Shown here in pieces: positions 58,472 through 64,000 of a stretch of 64,000 nucleotides of DNA. The notes under the pieces were generated by a model. It saw nothing but the letters and a program-made list of their open reading frames with translations, was not told the origin of the DNA and searched no databases. Made by a program: the position numbers and the translations under genes. The DNA is from Gautieria morchelliformis (Eukaryota > Basidiomycota > Agaricomycetes > Gomphales > Gomphaceae): assembly GCA_015179125.1 (NCBI GenBank), contig WHVA01000022.1:248001-312000 (forward strand). Direction: 5' to 3'. The first letter of the stretch is position 1; each line of letters starts with the position of its first letter.

Positions 58472-60681
58472 TTTTGTTGGTGGGGCAGGTCGGGGGACAA
58501 CCCTGACGCTTGAGGCTGTTTAGCTTCAGGCGGGCGTCCGGCTTGGGCTGGGCGTGAGGGCGGTAGCTGTTGTCCTGCTCCGCTTCTTGTGAACAGGCTG
58601 GGCCTGGTCAGGCCCGTTTGTGTCAACAACCTCCTCCCTGTGAGCGGGGCAGTGCTTGCCGTTGCTGCCGCGCTTTCTGCGTGGCGCATCCCCATGTTGT
58701 ATCGGGATGCCTCCTCGATCATCCGGGCCGTCTCGAAGAGTTGCTCTATTGAGCTGCTCTCGGCATTATAGCCCTTTTTGAGGACCTCGTTGCACAGCGT
58801 TTCGCGCAGCGCCGATACGAACCGTCTCCAGAACGTGTACTCATCTGGTGGCTGTATCATGTGTGCCGCGTATTTCGTGAGCTCGTTCAGCATCTCCTGA
58901 ATGGTTTTCATGCCTTGCATGACCGTGTCAAATTTATTCGATGCGTGATGGTACGTCAGTGTGTGCAGGAACCTTTTTTGAAGGCCTTGCATCACTGTTT
59001 CCAGCGTCCAGTTGCGGACCTGGCGATTGAAGCGTTCAACGCTTTGAAGGAACCACTCCTGGGCTTCGCCGGTGAGGCGAGTGCCCACATAGCCGACCTG
59101 CATGTCAATGCTGGTTGGCCCTAGGAGGCAATTCATTTTTAGCCATGGTAGGATGGCTGCCACGAAGATTTCAAACTCTTCGAGGTCAGATCCCCTGGCA
59201 TATGGCTCGGGGTGAGCCAATTTTACACTGGCTTTCGCTAGCACAGACTTCTCTGGGTCTGTGTCCGTGGCGTCTGCTAACGCCACGCGGATCATCCGTG
59301 TGATCCCGTTGTACGGTTCCATTGGTACGACATCGGCCTTGTCAAGGATTCCCTGGCCTTCCGTTGGGGCCATGGATCGCTCGCGCGGTTGTGACGCCGC
59401 ATGGGGCAGGCTGTTATATGCCCTGATGGGCCCCGGGCCGGGATTGGGCTTGGGATCGGGAGCATTTTGTGCTCTTGGGTCCGGGGGCCTTTTGTGCCTG
59501 GTGTCCCTGGTCAGTCCCGCGTTGCGGATCCGTAGCCTGCTGTTGTAGGCTGCGCGCGCCTGCCGTGCGTCTTGTACGGCTTGCGTGAGCTGCTTGTCGG
59601 GCAGCTGAGCGGTGTGGCTGTGGGCCACTGTCTCTTCAGCGTTTTTCCCTAGTAGCTCGAGTGCCCGTGTGTGGTGGCGCGCGGCTGCGGCTTCTTTATG
59701 CTGCCAGTGTGCGACTTCGAGCTCTAGGCTCTCGGTCGTCGTTTCAGAGTCAGGCTCTGAGGCGACCTGATCCCTAACGATCTGTTGGATCATTTTACGG
59801 CTGTCCGTTGGGGCAGCCGGTTGTTCTTGAGGTTCGTTTCCAAACCTTACGTCCTGTTCGACCGGGACGGCTGGCGGCGGCATTCGCTGCTTGTCTCGCT
59901 CCTTTCGGCGTGGGTCTTCCACGTCGTGACTGCGTTCGTTGGCTGCGGACTGTTGCGAGCTCGGACGAGTTGCATCGCGTTCCCTGCGTGGGCGGAGTGC
60001 TTTCTGGACGTCCTCCAGCGTGGCTGCATCTTGCAGCCTGACCTCCTCCGCCTGGTGGAGTTCTTTGTCGATTGCCATTAGGGCGGCGGCGGCGGCGTTG
60101 TCAAGCTGCGATGCCAGCTGATCGTGCTTGTGGCGCATCAGCGTACTTCGGTGCAGCGCAGCCTGCACCTGTTTGTTCAGGGCCTCTGCCGTCTCGTGGT
60201 CGATGGCGTGAGCGCTCGAGCTCTTGCGACTAGAGCTCGAGTATTCTGAGTCCTGACCACCGTCTGGGGCTCGTCTTTTTTGCCGTCATCCTCCTTCAGG
60301 GACGATCGTCGTCGCTCTACTTCATGAGCGTCGGTTTGAGTCGTGGCTTTGTGCCTGCTTCGACGTTGTTGCTCTACTGTCCGACGACGGCGAGACTTCT
60401 CTGCCCTTTCCTTTGTCCTTGGGTAGAGAGAGATGGGGGGGTGGCGCCGGCTCGTTGCCAGGCGTCGTCTCTTCCTCGGCCACACTCGACGAGACGTGGT
60501 CGGGGTTTTCCTCGTCCTCTACTGAGGGGACGAGGGCGGTGAGATCTACAATCTCTCCGTCTTCTATCGTCCTGTTCTCTTGGTCCAGGATAGTGTCAGC
60601 CGTCATGTCGCTGGGCTGTGCCTGTGGCATGGACCTCGAGCTCGTCGCTCGTGTCCGTCTTCGACTGCGTGGAATCATCAC
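58357..60681 (-). pseudogene. gag of element A
   Basis: Main minus-strand frame 58357-60185 with the retrotransposon Gag core (LTGEAQEWFLQSVERFNRQV, then MQGLQKRFLHTLTY, then FWRRFVSALRETLCNEVLKKGY). The N-terminal part (60322-60681; MMIPRSRRRTRATSS..., acidic EDGEIVDLTA) is in another frame, so a frameshift lies near 60200-60320. The core is the capsid-like domain that forms virus-like particles. The gag frame overlaps pol by 115 bp, and the zinc knuckle is read from the pol frame. Confidence 0.88.
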
Positions 60682-60819
60682 GCTCGCAGCCGACAGTAGA
60701 AGGTCTACTGGAGGGTCTCAATGATGTTTAGTCGTCGACGCAGCGATCTTTTTCAAGATTGCTTCGAATCCACTATCGGTTGGTCGCGTGGCGATCAACC
60801 GCAGGATAGTTCAAAAAGG

Positions 60820-61032
60820 TGTAAAGATGTCTATCTTAAGCCTTAAGTCACAAGAGCATGACAGAACTTGACCAATGTGTGGTATTCTGATGCTACGTAG
60901 TGACAGTGTAAGGGTAAGATGCGATGGGGACCGCTAGCCGGTTCCCACGCATAAACTATACAGTGGGTCCCTAAGGGGCCCACTGGGATTATGTAATAAC
61001 TAATGTACATGTAGATACACAGGTTATTTACG
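60820..61032 (-). repeat. 5' LTR of element A, 213 bp
   Basis: Intact copy of the LTR; differs from the left copy at three positions, all transitions. In element orientation its first base is C instead of T (CG instead of TG), probably a mutation. Confidence 0.93.
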
Positions 61033-61037
61033 CAATC
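61033..61037. repeat. target site duplication of element A, right copy (CAATC)
   Basis: Identical to 51301-51305. Confidence 0.85.
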
Positions 61038-61049
61038 AAAAGTCTCACC

Positions 61050-62923
61050 TTGAGCGACACCAGCTCAACAGACGAAGCCACCGTGAACGCCGAAGTACCG
61101 TATAAGCGCACTAGATCATCCGAATTGCTGGACATCATAAGGCTGCGAGGCATAACACCAGGAGGGAACGTTATGAAGCCCAGCATCCCGCATGAGATGC
61201 ATAAGGCGGCAGATCAGGCTCCTCCCATGAGCTACTTTGCAAGGAACATTGCGCCGGCTGGACAGCCAGACCCAGACGGATCTGATTCGTCTGACTCAAG
61301 CTTGTCCAGTAGTAGCATGAGAACACCCTGTGCTGCTACCATCCTGAAAAGAAAGATGACAACTGTGAGCAGCGGAGGTCCAAGAAGGACATGGTGACCA
61401 GAGTCAAGATTGACACACCCACCACTTACGACGGCACACCAGACTTTGATGCCTTCGAGCGTTGGTTATACACCGTAAATGCTTGGTTTGAGATTACTGG
61501 ATTCCCTAAAAAGCATCGTGTCAAACAGATGCTTGCCTTCATGTCAGGAAAGGTGCAACAATATTTCATGACGTTTATCGCACCTGATATTAAGCACTGG
61601 ACCGTCGAATCCATGGGACACAGCCTATTCAATCACTGCTTTCCTCCCGCTTTTAGAAGGCAGATGAGAACACGTTTCAACGAACTCATTCAAGGGAAAT
61701 GCACCATAAAGGAATACCTTCACCTCCTGCGATCAATGGCAGCATGACTGCCTGACATCATTGAGTTCCAGCTGATACAGCAGTTCTGGGATGGTGTACA
61801 GTCTTATTTATGACTGAAGTGGACTGAGAATGGGTTTACCCCCGATTTCTCCACTCTAGATGACCTAGAACTGTCAGCAGAGCGATATGAGAATGCCGAA
61901 AGCTTACGACTGTATAAACTACGTCGGGCTGGCAAGGATGTGCAAGCGTCCACAACGACGCATGCAGACCGTACGACAGTGACAGGGAGGGTGCATTCGA
62001 GTCAGAGGATGAATAGAACTGCGCATAAGCAGCCACTCACCATCTGGAGCAACCACTGGCGCGGCCCCAAACAGTCAGCAACCACTGACAGCACGCATCC
62101 CACTTCTGCAGTAACACAGACAAAGCTGAATACTCCTTGCGCTACCATACAATGGCCTCAGATGATGCTGGAAAAATGCGATGAACTCCAAGTGAATAAT
62201 CAATGCTTCATCTGCGAACAGAAAGGACACTTATCTCGAGATTGTCCTCGATGCTCTACAGTAAGGCCTCCTGGCATCCAGGCAGCAGCCATGAACTTTG
62301 CGAAGCTGCAGGAAGCGTCAGATACAGCCCATAATCAAATGGCGCTGCAGCTGAACTGCATGGAACTGGACTTACCAACGGACAGTGCAGCGGCTACAGG
62401 CACCGCTGATAGCAGCGGTTTTCCACCTGAAGTCACCCCTGAGAACGCAGGCGATGAGTCAGATAACGATTCTGAAGAAGAATTCTTACAATCGGTCCGT
62501 GCGAACGACTTCGTGCAATGCTTCTACGACGACCTTTGCTTGGGCATTTCTAACGCCATGCTGCATGATGGCATAGGAAACCCTGACGAACAAGACTGGC
62601 CAAGGAGATATAATGCAATCCCACTAACTGATGATGTCGATGAGAGATCAGTTCTTATCATTGATAGATTTTTGAGACGGACGTACTGCGTTCAAATCGG
62701 CCACATATTCAAACCTGAGTTCTATTGTGTGCAGTGGATGCACCATCATAATTCCACCACCCACCCAGACATGTTCCCCGATTCATTAGATGCACTCTGG
62801 TTGGAACGAGCTGACGACCGTCGCAATGAACCGGAAGAGATGGCCAGAAAAGCCTGGATGGGTCTCAGCAACCCTGGCGAAGACCTAGCCGATGCGTCAG
62901 AAGAAAACACATGGGCAGAATGA
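61050..62923 (+). pseudogene. gag of element B, decayed
   Basis: A Ser/Asp-rich N-terminal part (61050-61390) is followed by the Gag core (YDGTPDFDAFERWLYTVNAW, then CFPPAFRRQMRTRFNELIQG), a zinc knuckle CFICEQKGHLSRDC (about 62212-62255) and an acidic tail to TGA at 62921. The frame shifts near 61380, and TGA codons interrupt at 61745 (after LLRSMAA) and 61811. The 5' beginning lies at 51226-51300, before element A. Confidence 0.85.
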
Positions 62924-62986
62924 CGCGAGTCCCCAGGATATGACTCACCATCGTCCCCTGACCACATATCCTGCGATGCAATAGGC

Positions 62987-64000
62987 ATGTCTGTAACAAA
63001 AAAGAAGTGGGCTCATAAGAAGCCAGAGACTGAAGTCTACCCAGATAATATGCGCACCTTAGAGCGCAACACATCGAAACCTAAAGACTTTCAGCGCCTA
63101 GTACCCAAATCAATCATAGTAGAATGCAACATATCTGGGAAAGCAGTCCGGGCCCTGCTCGACAGTGGATCCTTGTCCGACTTCATCTCCACAACTGTCA
63201 TAGACCAACTCAGGCTGCCGGTGCAACACCTGGCAAAGCCGATTCCGTGCCAAATGGCCGCTTCAGGTTCTAAAACTATGATCACGAGCTGCGTAGAAGC
63301 TGAATTCACGTACCAGAGTATTCACGAACGTCGTCGTTTCGACGTCATCAACCTAGAAATCACGATGTCATTCTTGGTACCCCTTCCTTGTGGCAACACA
63401 AGATCCTCCTTGGATTTAATCCCTCCAAGGTAGTGATAGGTATTGATGCGGCGGCTCCCATAAATGGTGCAGATGTCGCTAAAATCTCTTCGATGGCCGT
63501 GGACTTCGTAGAAGATGAGCTAGAAAAGCTGCGGGAGCAGCTAAGGCAAGAAGCGGCTGATCTCTGCACCCCTACAGAAGACATGCCACTCCTGCCGCTA
63601 CGAGCAATCAATCATAAGATTCATATAATAGATGAATCTAAAAATTACTCTTACCGGCCATCCAAATGCCCTGAGGCCATGAAGGATCAATGGCATGCAA
63701 AAAGAGACAAATATCTCAAGACCGGACGTTGGCAATACCGCGTCGGCCACAACACTATACCTATGATGATGGTTAGCAAAAAGCCTGCTGCCGATGGCAC
63801 TCCATGCCTATGCACCGTCTTCGACGAGCGTGAACGCAATGCGAACACAAAGAAAATGGCGAGTCCTATCCCAGATCAGCAAAATATACTGATGAACGTA
63901 AGCCGACAACGTTACCGTTCACTCATCGACTGCAGGGATGCATTCGAGTGCGTGTTGAACCTGATGACGTGTGGAAAACTCTGTTCAACACACCGGATGG
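62987..64000 (+). pseudogene. pol of element B: protease and start of reverse transcriptase
   Basis: Protease with ALLDSGSLSDFIS (intact DSG) near 63157-63195. A one-base deletion near 63357 shifts the frame before VILGTPSLWQHKILLGFNPS. The frame then continues through a linker to RT motifs PMMMVSKKPAADGTPCLCTV and RSLIDCRDAFE near 63770-63950. Another shift follows at about 63950 before the window ends. Confidence 0.82.

Larger units (their letters stand above)
51306..61032 (-). mobile_element. Ty3/Gypsy chromovirus (element A), minus strand, non-autonomous by mutation
   Basis: A full-length LTR retrotransposon of 9727 bp, 9165 bp without the nested MITE and its duplication. It has 213-bp LTRs with three differences, a CAATC 5-bp target duplication on both sides, a polypurine tract beside the left LTR, and minus-strand genes in the order gag, protease, reverse transcriptase, RNase H, integrase, chromodomain, plus an extra ORF before the 3' LTR. 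Several stop codons and frameshifts make it inactive. The sequence after the 5' LTR does not start with the usual TGG of a tRNA primer site. It is inserted in the gag region of element B. Confidence 0.95.
61038..64000 (+). mobile_element. second Ty3-type retroelement (element B), partial, plus strand
   Basis: Runs off the right end of the window. Contains gag with a CCHC zinc knuckle, protease and the start of reverse transcriptase, all with stops and frameshifts. Its 5' part lies left of element A (to at least 51226), separated by that insertion. It is clearly a different lineage from element A, with different gag and protease sequences and opposite orientation. Confidence 0.88.

Overview
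The window is nuclear DNA of a mushroom-forming basidiomycete (Agaricomycetes). Evidence: genes are split by many introns of about 45-100 bp with GT/GC...AG ends, and several families are typical of this group (DUF6533 membrane protein, small sesquiterpene synthase, NACHT-ankyrin NLR, Ty3 chromoviruses). I cannot name the species. Coordinates of spliced genes come from exon reading by eye: exon joins were checked for reading phase, but no transcript or database was available.

Left part (1-23 kb). The last exon of ribosomal protein uS4 (RPS9) ends at 137. It is followed by what looks like a small sesquiterpenoid locus: terpene synthase (1385-2651, +), DUF6533 membrane protein (5582-7039, -), SAM-dependent methyltransferase (7482-8600, -) and cytochrome P450 (9458-11456, +). 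The methyltransferase and P450 share an 857-bp divergent promoter region. Next is a NACHT NLR with 14 nearly identical 33-residue ankyrin repeats (13115-17142), apparently carrying a one-base frameshift. About 3.8 kb without a resolved gene follows. Then come a small secreted double-psi beta-barrel gene disrupted by a near-perfect 107-bp palindrome, and ribosomal protein eL28.

Middle part (23-44 kb). This is mostly housekeeping: GON7 (KEOPS subunit), a 1503-residue coiled-coil protein and a DH-PH-FYVE Rho GEF, with weakly supported small genes between them. Three tandem minus-strand genes at 40.7-44.1 kb form a nuclease-like set: a DEDDy 3'-5' exonuclease, a protein with two exonuclease X C-terminal-like motifs, and a small disordered protein.

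Right part (44.7-64 kb) is repeat territory. A 4.2-kb element with about 48-bp terminal inverted repeats beginning CACTGTGG carries a decayed fragment of the exportin-2 gene (CSE1). From 51.3 kb to the end three insertions are nested. An old Ty3-type element B (+ strand) was interrupted in gag by a chromovirus A (51306-61032, minus strand, 213-bp LTRs, 5-bp target duplication). The left LTR of A was then hit by a 554-bp hAT-type MITE with an 8-bp target duplication. Element A carries an extra ORF of about 649 codons between integrase and the 3' LTR. Both retroelements are broken by stops and frameshifts.
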